Shown here one piece after another: positions 52,374 through 61,187 of a stretch of 64,000 bases of DNA. The notes below the pieces were generated by a model. The model was not told the origin of the DNA, searched no databases, and saw only the letters and a list, made by a program, of their open reading frames with translations. Positions within the stretch are counted from its first letter, which is position 1. Every line of letters starts with the position of its first letter. The position numbers and the translations under genes were made by a program. Origin of the DNA: JBCBWG01 sp039039985 (lineage in GTDB: Bacteria > Pseudomonadota > Alphaproteobacteria > Rhizobiales > Hyphomicrobiaceae); the NCBI GenBank assembly GCA_039039985.1, contig JBCCOV010000006.1:1-64000 (forward strand), in the 5' to 3' direction.

Positions 52374-54434
52374 ATGTCGAAGGATCAAAGCAAACCGGAT
52401 CGCAAGACCTTGCTGCCAGCTGCGGCCGAGCACGATGGTAAAAATGACGATCAGATCCAAGTCCCATCGCCCGAGCCTGACGCAGCCGAAGCGAGCGCGG
52501 CAGCTGAAAGGCATCTCGACAACGCGACCGAAGCCGCGGCTCCGCCAGAGGCGCTCGGTGCGACGGTTGTTGTCAACCCGAACGATGCGCCGAACGCAGC
52601 CGAAGCGGACGCCCCGGATGCGCAGTCTTCCGATGCGACGGAAGTCAGCGCGCCAAGGTCAACCATACAAGAGTCCAGCGCACCAGAGACGGACGCCGAC
52701 CTCGGCCCAACGGTTGTTGTCAAGCGATCTGCGCGGCGGGAGGAACCACCATCTGGCGCGACCCGTCAGCCGCCAACCGCGGATATCGCGTCCAGCGAGG
52801 CACGCAATGAGGATATTGACAGGCAACGGTTAGATACCGCGCTCAAGCCGGGCACTGCCGTGGGTGCCGATTACCGCATTGTTCGGGTTCTGGGGGCTGA
52901 GCCGCTTGGCATCAGCTACCTGGCGGAAGATGTGCACTTGAACCGCCACGTCGTCCTGCGGGAAGTCTTGCCCGCCGGAGATTTCGCGCGCGCAGCGGAT
53001 GGCAATGTTGTCGCCGGTCCAGATAGGGATCTGGATGAGAGAATTAGCACGTTTGAGGACGGTGTGCGTGCGCTCCGCCAACACCGCATCGCTCACGTGC
53101 AACGCATTCTGGATGCCGTAGAGGCGTTCGGGACCCGCTATTTCGTCTTTGCCTGGGAGGGGCTGCCAACCCTCCGCGCGTGGTTGGATAATCTTGGGCG
53201 TCCGCCGACCCAGCTGGAATTGGACAAGATCGTCGGTCCGCTGGTTAAGGCTCTCGTTGATTTGGATCGCGTGGACCTTCTGAAGTTCCACGCGAACATC
53301 GCGCCGGACACAATCCTGGTACGCGCTGACGGTTCGCCGGTTTTCGCCGGTTTTGGGTTGGCGCGGACCGCTGACAAGGCGCCAGTCGGTGCCGCCGAAG
53401 TGGCACGTGCGCTCTCCAGCGTGATTATGGTGGCAATGCAATCCGCGCGCGATGCGGCCACGGCACGTATAGTCGGCAGCACTGCGTCACCACCACTGCG
53501 CCCGATCGATTATCCGGACTACCGCGACGAATTCGTAGGCGCCGTTGCGGACGCGCTGAGCCCTGGCAGCGATCGAGAGTTTCCAGGCCTCGACACCTGG
53601 GGGGCGAGACTGCGCGCGCCGGCAGCCGGCGCAAGCCATGATGACGTGACACGGGTTCGCTCCAGCGCGCAGCCGGTGGCGGTTGAGAAGGATATTCCGA
53701 CCCGCCTGATCGCGACACTTCAAACGGCACGCCAACCTCTGGCAGCCGGCCTGAGCCAAGTCGGCACTGTGCTTCAGGACGCAGCAGACGGTATCAGCGC
53801 CGGCTCGGCGACGCAGCCGCTGCGTGTTCTATTCTGGTCCGGCCTTGCTGTGGCCGGGATCGGGACTCTGCTGCTTGTCGTCTCCAACGCGTTTGGCCTT
53901 GCTGCGGTGTTGCAGGTGGCCGGCCTTGGTGTCCTATTGCTCGGTGGCGCGCTACCGATCCGCGCGTTTTTGAGCAGCGCGACAACAGCGGAGTCCGACA
54001 TCCGCACTGCGGTCGATGCGGTGTCACGCCACGCGGCGCTCACTGTGTTCCTGACGTACGCGATTATCGCCGTGAATCCCATTGTCACAGCGGCCCGTGT
54101 GCCGGATGGCGATCAGAACATCTGGGCGTTGTCGGTCATTTTTCTGATTGCAGGAGGCATTGTCGGTGTGTTCGGCGTCACAGGTGCCGCCCTGGGACCA
54201 AGCTGGCAGGCGCGCCTGTTCTCCATTGCGTATGCGGTGGTCTTTGCGTTGTCGTGTTTGCTGTCGATCGTCTGGGTCGTGACCATTTTCAATCTCGAGG
54301 CGGCGCAGTTTGACATCCAGAAGGTCAATCGCTTCACGGTGTTTGTTGCGACCGCGTCGGCAACCGTCCTGTTAGGCATGACCTATCTCGCCCGGTTCGG
54401 TGCCAGGCAGCGCCTGAGACATACCGGGAGCTGA
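52374..54434 (+). CDS. Membrane pseudokinase
   Basis: This 686-residue protein is a degenerate duplicate of the kinase. An Ala/Glu-rich tail (1-150) contains two TVVV sites (Thr64, Thr113). The kinase-like domain (160-420) has lost its catalytic residues. The glycine loop is LGAEPLGIS, the lysine is Arg196 in VVLREVLPAG, HRD is His-Ala-Asn at 306-308, the following Lys and Asn are Ala310 and Thr313, and DFG is GFG at 326-328. The shared segment LGRPPTQLELDKI confirms common ancestry with the upstream kinase. Five to six membrane helices follow from about 475. It is a likely scaffold or regulator of the active kinase. Confidence 0.87.
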   Translation: MSKDQSKPDRKTLLPAAAEHDGKNDDQIQVPSPEPDAAEASAAAERHLDNATEAAAPPEALGATVVVNPNDAPNAAEADAPDAQSSDATEVSAPRSTIQESSAPETDADLGPTVVVKRSARREEPPSGATRQPPTADIASSEARNEDIDRQRLDTALKPGTAVGADYRIVRVLGAEPLGISYLAEDVHLNRHVVLREVLPAGDFARAADGNVVAGPDRDLDERISTFEDGVRALRQHRIAHVQRILDAVEAFGTRYFVFAWEGLPTLRAWLDNLGRPPTQLELDKIVGPLVKALVDLDRVDLLKFHANIAPDTILVRADGSPVFAGFGLARTADKAPVGAAEVARALSSVIMVAMQSARDAATARIVGSTASPPLRPIDYPDYRDEFVGAVADALSPGSDREFPGLDTWGARLRAPAAGASHDDVTRVRSSAQPVAVEKDIPTRLIATLQTARQPLAAGLSQVGTVLQDAADGISAGSATQPLRVLFWSGLAVAGIGTLLLVVSNAFGLAAVLQVAGLGVLLLGGALPIRAFLSSATTAESDIRTAVDAVSRHAALTVFLTYAIIAVNPIVTAARVPDGDQNIWALSVIFLIAGGIVGVFGVTGAALGPSWQARLFSIAYAVVFALSCLLSIVWVVTIFNLEAAQFDIQKVNRFTVFVATASATVLLGMTYLARFGARQRLRHTGS

Positions 54435-54800
54435 GACAACCGAAGTCCTGACAGTGCTCGCGTCTGACACACACAACGCGTGCGGTCGCACTTGATCGCA
54501 TTTGCGAACCGGCTCAGGTGCTGGCGCAACTTGCGCTTGAAGGGGCTTGGACATCCCGGTAATCTTCGCGCCCAACCAACAGCAGTCGAATGCGGGCTTC
54601 TAAATCCTATTGATGTGCTGTGGTTGGAAACAAAATCCGAGGTGCATGAGACCTATGAGTGCCGCGCGCGTCAGGCCTCGGTCGAAATTGACGAGCGAGC
54701 AACATAGAGCCTTAGTTTGGCCGGGTTCCAGAGGTGACACCAAACCGGCTGAAAATGTGGTTCTGATTTGTCGTCGAAATACATTGCTTGGAGAGCATTC
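54435..54800. other. Intergenic region
   Basis: A 366-bp gap between the pseudokinase and a small secreted protein. A 75-codon frame (54480-54707) is open but shows no recognisable motif and lacks a convincing ribosome-binding site. I see no tRNA or strong terminator. The region probably carries the promoter of the secreted-protein gene. Confidence 0.4.
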
Positions 54801-55148
54801 ATGACTGTCAAGACTTCCGGACTTAGCGTCATCACCATCGGTTTCGCCTCGCTACTGTTCGCTTTGCCGGCCTCGGCTCAGGCGTTCCAGCCGATGAAGT
54901 ATATGCAGGATGCGTCTACGGCTGCTGCACTTGTTGCGGCGATCTCGCAAATGAGCAGCTGTGAAGAGAACCTGACGTTTTCCGAAGAGACGACCAAAGC
55001 CGAGGACGGCTCCGTCATCACTGTCACGGTCGCATGTGCGAAGTTCCCCGAAGACGACGGGAAGACACGCGCCGCCACCGCAAAGGTTGAGTTCGAGCTC
55101 AACGAAGACGGCACGGTTGGCTCACCGTTAGGCTACAACTACGACTAA
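54801..55148 (+). CDS. Small secreted protein of unknown function
   Basis: A 115-residue protein with a signal peptide (GLSVITIGFASLLFALPASA, cleaved after SAQA). The mature domain has two Cys residues (SSCEENLTF and VACAKFPED) that could form a disulfide, and an acidic beta-type pattern (VITVTVACAKF, AKVEFELNEDG). The ATG at 54801 has GGAGAG upstream. No family recognised. Overall acidic, fitting a periplasmic or extracellular protein. Confidence 0.72.
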   Translation: MTVKTSGLSVITIGFASLLFALPASAQAFQPMKYMQDASTAAALVAAISQMSSCEENLTFSEETTKAEDGSVITVTVACAKFPEDDGKTRAATAKVEFELNEDGTVGSPLGYNYD

Positions 55149-55282
55149 GCCGTGATGACGCTTGACGCCCAGAGAGGCCGTTCGCCAACACGGGGCATCA
55201 GAAATCTGAAATCATATGGTTTGCCTGGCGGAACGAGGTTGCATTTTCTCAGTCCAGCGTTGTCCGCCAGCGTAAGACCTCT

Positions 55283-56299
55283 GTGGACGGATACCAAATG
55301 GCTGTTCGAGATCCCGAGTTGAATTTCGAAGACCTCTGGCAGACATTCGAGCAACGGTATCCGTTCTTTGAGGTGCGAAACGTCGACTGGCAGAAGCAGT
55401 ACGAAATCTTTCGCCCGAAGGTTACGCACGAAACGAGCGACGGCCAGTTGTTCGATATCCTCTGCGAAATGCTGAAGCCCTTGAACGATGGGCACGTTGA
55501 ACTGGAAGCCAAGCTTCCCGGCCAACGCAAAAAGCGACGTTTCACGGCCGAGGAGCAGCCGAAGTTCTACCGCGAGTTCGATGACGATCAGATCAAGAAG
55601 TTGTTTCGCACAACGCGTCAGACTCTGGTCGACAATGGGTTTTCGAAACCGCGGGAGACAGAGGCTTGGATTTTGGAGTACGGCCGGTCGGACACGATCG
55701 GCTATCTGCGTATCTTGGAGCTGGAGGATGTCAGCCGGAAAAAGGTTCGCGTCGCATTGGACCGGATCGCGCGCGACTTTCGTTCCCTCTCTGGTTTCAT
55801 CATAGATATCCGCGATTGTCCCGGTGGCGATGATGATACCGCCATCATGATCATTAATCGTTTCTGTGATCAGCGCCGCGTTGCGTTTCATCGCAAAACG
55901 AAAGTCGGGCCAGGATCGAACGAGTTTTCAAACCTCAAGACGTGGCATATCGAGCCGGAGGGAGACACCCAGTTTACGGGCCCGGTTGTGGTCTTGACCT
56001 GCGACGCGGTTTTCAGTGGCGGAGAAGCATTTGCACTCGCCATTCGTGAGCTGCCGCAAGTGACGCTCTTAGGCAACAGCACCAACGGCATTTTCTCTTA
56101 TACGCTTGAGAAGAAACTGCCGAACGGCTGGCGATATCGCCTGTCGTACCAAGTCTATCTGTCGGCAGATATGGTCTGCTATGAAGGCGCTGGCGTGCCG
56201 GTTGATATCGCGTTGCAAAATACGCAAAGCGACATTGCAAACGGCGTCGATCCGCTCATTGTCCGAGCCATGGAGATCCTGCAATCGCAGCGGTCTTGA
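55283..56299 (+). CDS. S41-family peptidase (tricorn/C-terminal processing type)
   Basis: This 338-residue protein begins with the helical S41 N-domain (FEDLWQTFEQRYPFFEV, FDILCEMLKPLNDGHVEL). The catalytic region follows: GFIIDIRDCPGGDDDTAI, and Ser245 in AVFSGGEAFALA. No signal peptide or PDZ is visible. It starts at GTG 55283 (or ATG 55298), which may mean the N-terminus is truncated or the start lies in a missed frame. The open frame continues upstream of 55283 without a usable start codon. A C-terminal tail ends ILQSQRS. Confidence 0.78.
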   Translation: MDGYQMAVRDPELNFEDLWQTFEQRYPFFEVRNVDWQKQYEIFRPKVTHETSDGQLFDILCEMLKPLNDGHVELEAKLPGQRKKRRFTAEEQPKFYREFDDDQIKKLFRTTRQTLVDNGFSKPRETEAWILEYGRSDTIGYLRILELEDVSRKKVRVALDRIARDFRSLSGFIIDIRDCPGGDDDTAIMIINRFCDQRRVAFHRKTKVGPGSNEFSNLKTWHIEPEGDTQFTGPVVVLTCDAVFSGGEAFALAIRELPQVTLLGNSTNGIFSYTLEKKLPNGWRYRLSYQVYLSADMVCYEGAGVPVDIALQNTQSDIANGVDPLIVRAMEILQSQRS

Positions 56300-56376
56300 T
56301 GAACCGGTTCAGCACGTCATTTCTGGCTGCAGGATCAGCCAAGGGTGTTGTGTTGGCCACGCGATGCGCTGGCCCG

Positions 56377-57531
56377 TCACGCAAAGATCTTAAAGGCGTT
56401 TGCGAGGTCTGCTGTCAGGTCGTCGATCTCCTCGAGCCCAGCGTGAAACCGCAACAGTGGGCCGGACGTGTGTTCCGCGCGGCAACGATCATCAATGTTG
56501 GCCGGCATGACCAGGCTTTCGAACCCACCCCACGATGAGCCGATCCCAAAGCGCGTGAGTGCACCAACAAGCTTCGGCAGCCGGGCTGCAAGCCCGGACT
56601 CGAACGCCACCGTTACCAGGCCATTTGATCCTGTGAAATCACGTTGCCAGATATCGGATCCGGGATGGCCAGGCACGCTCGGGTGAAAGACCGTGCAGAC
56701 ACCTGGCTGACCGCGTAGAAACGTCGCCAGTGCTGTGGCATTTTCGCCGTGACGTTCCAGGCGAAGCGACAGCGTCCGCGCGCCACGAAGGGCCAGATAG
56801 GCGTCGTCGGGGGAGACGGACTGTCCGAACAAGTTACAGTGTGACTGAACCGCCTCGCCATGCTCCCGCGACTTGGTCATGACCAGCCCCATCATCAAAT
56901 CGGAATGGCCGCCGAGGTACTTTGTTCCCGCAAGAATCGCGATGTCGACGCCCAGATCGAGCGGGCGGCAAAGGATGCCGGTGCTATACGTGTCGTCGGC
57001 AAAAACAATCAGGCCGTTCTGATGGGCGAGCTCCGAGATGGCCGGGACGTCGGCGACTTCGAGCGTCACGGAGCCAGGGTTCTCAACATAGATAGCCTTG
57101 GTATTGGCTTTGATCATCGGCGCAAGTGCACTCAGGTCCGACGGATAGTAGTCGCTCTCGATTGCGTAGTGTTCATGAAGATGGTGAGCGATCCGCCGCG
57201 TTGGCGAAAACACATTGTCCGGCAGAAGCAGATGGTCCCCCGGCTTCAGGAAGGCCAAGAGGCAATGTGCTATGGCAGCAACGCCGGTCGGCAGCGCTGC
57301 AACGGTATCGGCGCCGTAGATAGCCGCGACGTGGTCATACAGCGCGTAGAGGGTTGGTGTGCCGCGCCGTCCGTACGTGAAACTATACGGCTCGTCGGAC
57401 GTCGCGGTCTTGCGATCTTGGAACGCACTGTAGTCGTCGAACAAGACCGTGCTGGCTCTGACGACCGGAGGGTTGGCCACGGCCTTGCCCGCATCGATCA
57501 TCGACCCATAGCCAGTCTTGCCCTTAGCCAT
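56377..57531 (-). CDS. metC: Cys/Met-metabolism PLP enzyme (cystathionine beta-lyase-like)
   Basis: This 384-residue fold-type I enzyme has the PLP lysine in ILAGTKYLGGHSDLM, a YGRRGTPTLYALYDHVAA segment near the start, the PLP phosphate region GADTVAALPTGVAA and the substrate Arg loop LRFHAGLEEIDDL. This combination fits MetC-type lyases more than MetB or MetY, but MdeA- or sulfhydrylase-like reactions are possible. The ATG at 57531 has GAGGGCG upstream. It is convergent with the S41 gene and may be unrelated to the diaminopropionate cluster that begins 1.5 kb away. Confidence 0.82.
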   Translation of the reverse strand: MAKGKTGYGSMIDAGKAVANPPVVRASTVLFDDYSAFQDRKTATSDEPYSFTYGRRGTPTLYALYDHVAAIYGADTVAALPTGVAAIAHCLLAFLKPGDHLLLPDNVFSPTRRIAHHLHEHYAIESDYYPSDLSALAPMIKANTKAIYVENPGSVTLEVADVPAISELAHQNGLIVFADDTYSTGILCRPLDLGVDIAILAGTKYLGGHSDLMMGLVMTKSREHGEAVQSHCNLFGQSVSPDDAYLALRGARTLSLRLERHGENATALATFLRGQPGVCTVFHPSVPGHPGSDIWQRDFTGSNGLVTVAFESGLAARLPKLVGALTRFGIGSSWGGFESLVMPANIDDRCRAEHTSGPLLRFHAGLEEIDDLTADLANAFKIFA

Positions 57532-58420
57532 CGCATCGCCCTCATTGCCTGTGGTGATCAGCCTTGCAAGTGGTGCCCCAAGACACTGTGCCCCCAAGAC
57601 CCTGTGCGCCGTCACCTTGTTCGAACGCGCCGATTACAAGTCTCGACCAGGACACGAGTTGCCGATAGGGCTGCGTACATCCTCGCACAGCGCTGGCCCG
57701 ACCAGCATGCGCCGCAGACACGCGTCCATGACGCTATCAAGCTGACCGTTTCCCGCAAGGCCTGCTCGCACGCCCGGCCGCGGCCTGTTGCCCCATAGAA
57801 CAGCGTCTGAGACGTGATCACGACGAGCGGGACGCATGCAGCGACCGGCATGCTCGGTTGTCGTTTGTGTGCGGTCTCACCGCAACACTGCGGCTCTGAT
57901 TGCTAGCGATGCAAGACATCACTTTGTGAATACACCCCACAGTTGAATTCGCGCTCCAGGTTCGCGGTAAGATCTGCCAGAAGTCAAGGGATCTCGGATG
58001 CTGATTTCATGGTCAACAGGTCGTGTGTCGGATGATGCGAAAGCAGGCAGCGGGCGTGATTGGCCGCCTTTTAGGCATTGACCATTGCTGCGACGAGGCA
58101 AAATGCAACATTCTAGTTAACGTTGCGTCATGTCGTGTCAGGACCAGTTGATGCAGCGCAGCGAAGGGCGCATAGCACCGTGGGTCGGGAACGTAGATGG
58201 CTCTCAGCGCAACTACAGGTTCGAGGCGTTTGTTGGTGCGCAACCCTCTGGGTTCACTTTCCATTCAGAGTACCGCTGCCACCACACGAATACCTATTAA
58301 CCTCTGAGATAGCCTGTTACGCTAACCGGCAAGTACCTGTGTAGCCTAGCAGAAGAGATCCAGCAGTGATCTCGGGACGGTCAAGAAACGTCGTTCGGGT
58401 GTCATAGGAGCAGTCTATCG
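57532..58420. other. Long intergenic region
   Basis: About 0.9 kb without a supported gene, between the PLP enzyme and the decayed sbnA copy. Several frames of 60-80 codons are open on both strands (for example 57612-57851 and 58013-58264 minus) but show no motif and poor starts. The length and the degenerate copy at its right end suggest gene decay. Confidence 0.4.
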
Positions 58421-58812
58421 GAGGTGCAGTTCGCAGGACGAAATCGCAAATTCGGTTAGGAGCAACCGGAAGCGGACAAACAAAAAAAGTCGTTGATTGC
58501 ATCAACAATCAAACAAGGTGGGAAGCTTGGTTCGAAGGATATTGAGTAATGATTATCGACAGTCCACCCAATCTCTGTTTTCACAGTGGCGCTTTCTGCC
58601 TTCGTGAAACAGCGGGCGGCAGAGATGTCTCACTCCTGTTTCCAGTGTTCGGCGCCGGTCGTGTGTCGCACGTGAAAACAGCAGCGATCGGAGTGGCAGA
58701 AACTCCTGAAAGCGGCGACATGGCGGCGCCTCACGCCAGCGTGAGGAACACGTCGCACTCGGCCAGATTCGGGATCACCTGCAGCGTGTTCCACCTGGAA
58801 CAGAGCGACTGA
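58421..58812 (+). pseudogene. Decayed partial copy of sbnA with duplicated leader
   Basis: The 48 bp before the ATG at 58549 match the 48 bp before true sbnA (58952-58999) at about 38 positions. The first 19 bases of the two reading frames are identical (MIIDSP). Protein similarity continues, for example AGGRDVSLLFPVFG against AGGNDVFLKLEGFN, but the PLP lysine motif GSIKVKTAIG is replaced by RVSHVKTAAIG. An open frame runs to 58812 with no recognisable homology beyond about residue 65. This is best explained as a tandem duplication that decayed. The duplication may begin around 58421, where GGTGCAGTTCGCAG resembles GGCGCAGTTCACGAG near 58875. Confidence 0.7.
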
Positions 58813-58999
58813 ACCCCACCTGCTAGACAACGACACAGCAGAGGCCAGGAGCAAAGCGAACGCGCGCTGTCGAGGCGCAGTTCACGAGGCGCTGAGGTCG
58901 TTGCGATCTGGAGTGATCGAAAGCGAGAACGCAATTAGCGGCGCATGTCGCATCAACAAAAAACCAGGGTAGGAAACTCGGTTCAAAGGATATTGAATT

Positions 59000-59965
59000 A
59001 TGATTATCGACAGTCCACTCGAACTCATCTTTCGCGATCTCTTCTATCGTCTTCCCGCTTTCGCCGGCGGTAATGACGTTTTCCTCAAGCTCGAGGGATT
59101 CAACGTCACGGGTTCGATCAAGGTGAAAACTGCGATCGGCTTGATCGAAGACCTAGAGCGTCGCGGCCTTGCTAAGCCGAACGAGACGGTGATTGTTGAA
59201 TCGTCGTCCGGCAACCTGGGCATCGCGCTCAGCATGGTTTGTGCTGCTAAGGGCTATCGCTTCATCTGCGTGACGGACCCCAACGCAACGCGCGCCAATA
59301 TCAAGGGCATGAGCCTTTATGGCGCCGAGGTTATTGTCGTGCAGGATAACGATGTCGCCGGTGGCTATCTCCAAAGTCGCTTCCGGGCCATTGATCAGAT
59401 CCTGGCTTCGGAGCCAAATGCGATCTGGCTCAATCAGTATGAGAACCTCGCGAACATGCGGGTCCATGCCGAGCAGACCGGCGCGGAGATTGCTCGAGAA
59501 TTCGACAACGTCGACTGGGTCATCATCGGCGCTGGCACGACGGGCACACTAACCGGCGTTTCATGGCGCCTGCGCAAGGAGTTCCCGAATATCAAAGTCG
59601 TTGCTGTTGAGCCGGAAGGTTCGGTGACGTTCGGGGGCACTGCAGGCAACCGGAACATCCCGGGTATCGGCACCAGCTTGCGACCGAAAATCGCCGATAA
59701 CGTCACGCCCGACCGTGTGATCGTGATCGACGAGGAAACAACCGTCGAGTCGTGTTTGTCGTTCGCACGCGATCACCAGCTTTTGGTTGGTGGAAGCACA
59801 GGCACGGTTCTTGCTGCCATCAAGCAAATGGCGCCTGAGTTCTCGCCTGGCGACACGATCGTAGCCATCTCGGCAGACCTCGGCGACAAGTACATGAATA
59901 CTGTTTACGACCCAGCGTGGGTGGAAACGGTTATCAAGTCCAAAAACAGGGCTAACGCCGCCTAA
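59000..59965 (+). CDS. sbnA: 2,3-diaminopropionate biosynthesis enzyme SbnA
   Basis: This 321-residue PLP enzyme of the cysteine-synthase fold carries the PLP lysine Lys41 in GFNVTGSIKVKTAIG and the Asn loop SSSGNLGIAL. The phosphate-binding glycine loop is GAGTTGTLTG, and NIPGIGTSLRP recalls SbnA. SbnA condenses O-phospho-L-serine with glutamate to give N-(1-amino-1-carboxyl-2-ethyl)-glutamate. The gene has AAAGGA upstream and its own leader. SbnB follows 12 bp after the stop. Ordinary cysteine synthase is the alternative, but the SbnB partner argues for SbnA. Confidence 0.9.
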   Translation: MIIDSPLELIFRDLFYRLPAFAGGNDVFLKLEGFNVTGSIKVKTAIGLIEDLERRGLAKPNETVIVESSSGNLGIALSMVCAAKGYRFICVTDPNATRANIKGMSLYGAEVIVVQDNDVAGGYLQSRFRAIDQILASEPNAIWLNQYENLANMRVHAEQTGAEIAREFDNVDWVIIGAGTTGTLTGVSWRLRKEFPNIKVVAVEPEGSVTFGGTAGNRNIPGIGTSLRPKIADNVTPDRVIVIDEETTVESCLSFARDHQLLVGGSTGTVLAAIKQMAPEFSPGDTIVAISADLGDKYMNTVYDPAWVETVIKSKNRANAA

Positions 59966-59977
59966 GGAGCTGAGAGA

Positions 59978-60994
59978 ATGGCAACCGCCCCAGATTTTCA
60001 CGTTATCTCCGGAGAAACGGTGTTTAACGTGATTGAGGCCAACAAGCAGAAGATCTTCGAAGCGGTGGAGGCGGCATACCGTCTCCACGCAGCCGAAGAC
60101 TCCGTGAACCCCGACAGCTATTTCTTACGCTATCCAGAAAAGCCAAGAAATCGCATTATCGCTCTGCCCGCACACCTTGGGGGCGCAGTCCAAAAAAGCG
60201 GGATCAAGTGGATCTCCAGCTTTCCCGGCAATACGGCGGCAAATCTTGCCCGTGCGTCGGCCGTCCAAATTCTGAACGACGCTGAGACGGGCTATCCCGT
60301 TGCTTGCATGGAAGCGTCGGTGATTAGCGCGACACGGACTGCTGCATCCGCGGCACTGGCTGCCGAATACATGTCGCCAACGCCGTTCGAGGGCACGCTT
60401 TGCGTCGTCGGAACAGGGATCATCGCACGCACCACGCTTGAGTGGTTGATGTTCCGGGGATGGAAGTTCAGCGAAATTCAGCTGTTCGACCTCAGCGCGG
60501 ATGAAGCAGGTCACTTGAGCCGCTGGCTTGAAGAAAAGTACGGCGTAACGGTTCGGATCAGCGATAGCCTGGAAAACGCAATTCAAGCCTCGTCACTCGT
60601 TCTCTTCACGACAACGGCGCTTGAACCGTATCTCAATGATGCAAGCGTGTTCTCGCACAACCCGACCGTGCTGCACGTGTCATTGCGTGACGTCGGTGTC
60701 GATGTGATCTTAAGTGCACAGAACATTCTGGACGATGTTGAGCACTGTTTGAAGGCAAATACATCTCCACATTTGACTGAGATGAAAACCGGAAACCGTG
60801 ATTTTATCTCCGGCGTTCTCGTCGATATTATGGAGAAAAAGGTTTCTGTAGACGCTGGCCGACCAAGAGTATTTTCGCCTTTCGGATTGGGTGTGCTCGA
60901 TATCGCAGTGAGCAATCTCGTGCTTGAGCAAGCTATTGCATCGAAAGCAGCCGTACCCGTCCCGAACTTTTTCTTCAACGCGTCACGTTGGTGA
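59978..60994 (+). CDS. sbnB: 2,3-diaminopropionate biosynthesis dehydrogenase SbnB
   Basis: This 338-residue member of the ornithine cyclodeaminase/mu-crystallin family has a Rossmann loop (TLCVVGTGIIARTTLEWL) and the substrate region FLRYPEKPRNRIIALPAHLG. A KWISSFPGN segment and HVSLRDVGVDVI follow. SbnB oxidatively cleaves the SbnA product with NAD+ to L-2,3-diaminopropionate, 2-oxoglutarate and NADH. It follows sbnA by 12 bp. Its stop is inside the first of two tandem hairpins. Confidence 0.92.
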   Translation: MATAPDFHVISGETVFNVIEANKQKIFEAVEAAYRLHAAEDSVNPDSYFLRYPEKPRNRIIALPAHLGGAVQKSGIKWISSFPGNTAANLARASAVQILNDAETGYPVACMEASVISATRTAASAALAAEYMSPTPFEGTLCVVGTGIIARTTLEWLMFRGWKFSEIQLFDLSADEAGHLSRWLEEKYGVTVRISDSLENAIQASSLVLFTTTALEPYLNDASVFSHNPTVLHVSLRDVGVDVILSAQNILDDVEHCLKANTSPHLTEMKTGNRDFISGVLVDIMEKKVSVDAGRPRVFSPFGLGVLDIAVSNLVLEQAIASKAAVPVPNFFFNASRW

Positions 60995-61027
60995 CGTCGA
61001 TACACAAACGCGTCACGTATAGTGACG
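60981..61027 (+). repeat. Two tandem hairpins at the end of sbnB
   Basis: CGTCAC (60981-60986) pairs with GTGACG (60991-60996) around GTTG and spans the sbnB stop. CGTCAC (61011-61016) pairs with GTGACG (61022-61027) around GTATA. Both are preceded by AACG, so the second looks like a duplication of the first. Could attenuate read-through to the amidinotransferase gene. Confidence 0.55.
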
Positions 61028-61187
61028 GCTCGAAGTACCAGAGGTTAGATTGAATTTTAACCGCCGCCTGCATGAGTGGGTGAGCTACGGGGCTTGCTTG
61101 TGCGCCCTCACAACGACGAGAACACACGGTCTAAACGACCAGCATGGTGCATGCGCCGACCAATAATAGCAAGGAGCTTTTTGACCA

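Noticed and set aside
45214..54434. Type VI secretion regulatory locus (FHA plus kinase)
   Set aside because: No tss, vgrG or hcp-type gene is present in the window, and the cluster contains an oxidoreductase and a permease instead.
55145..55891. 248-codon minus-strand frame opposite the S41 peptidase
   Set aside because: Conserved peptidase motifs on the plus strand explain the open frame.
58549..58812. A functional small protein upstream of sbnA
   Set aside because: Its similarity to the SbnA N-terminus fades after about 65 residues and the PLP lysine motif is lost, so decay is the simpler reading.
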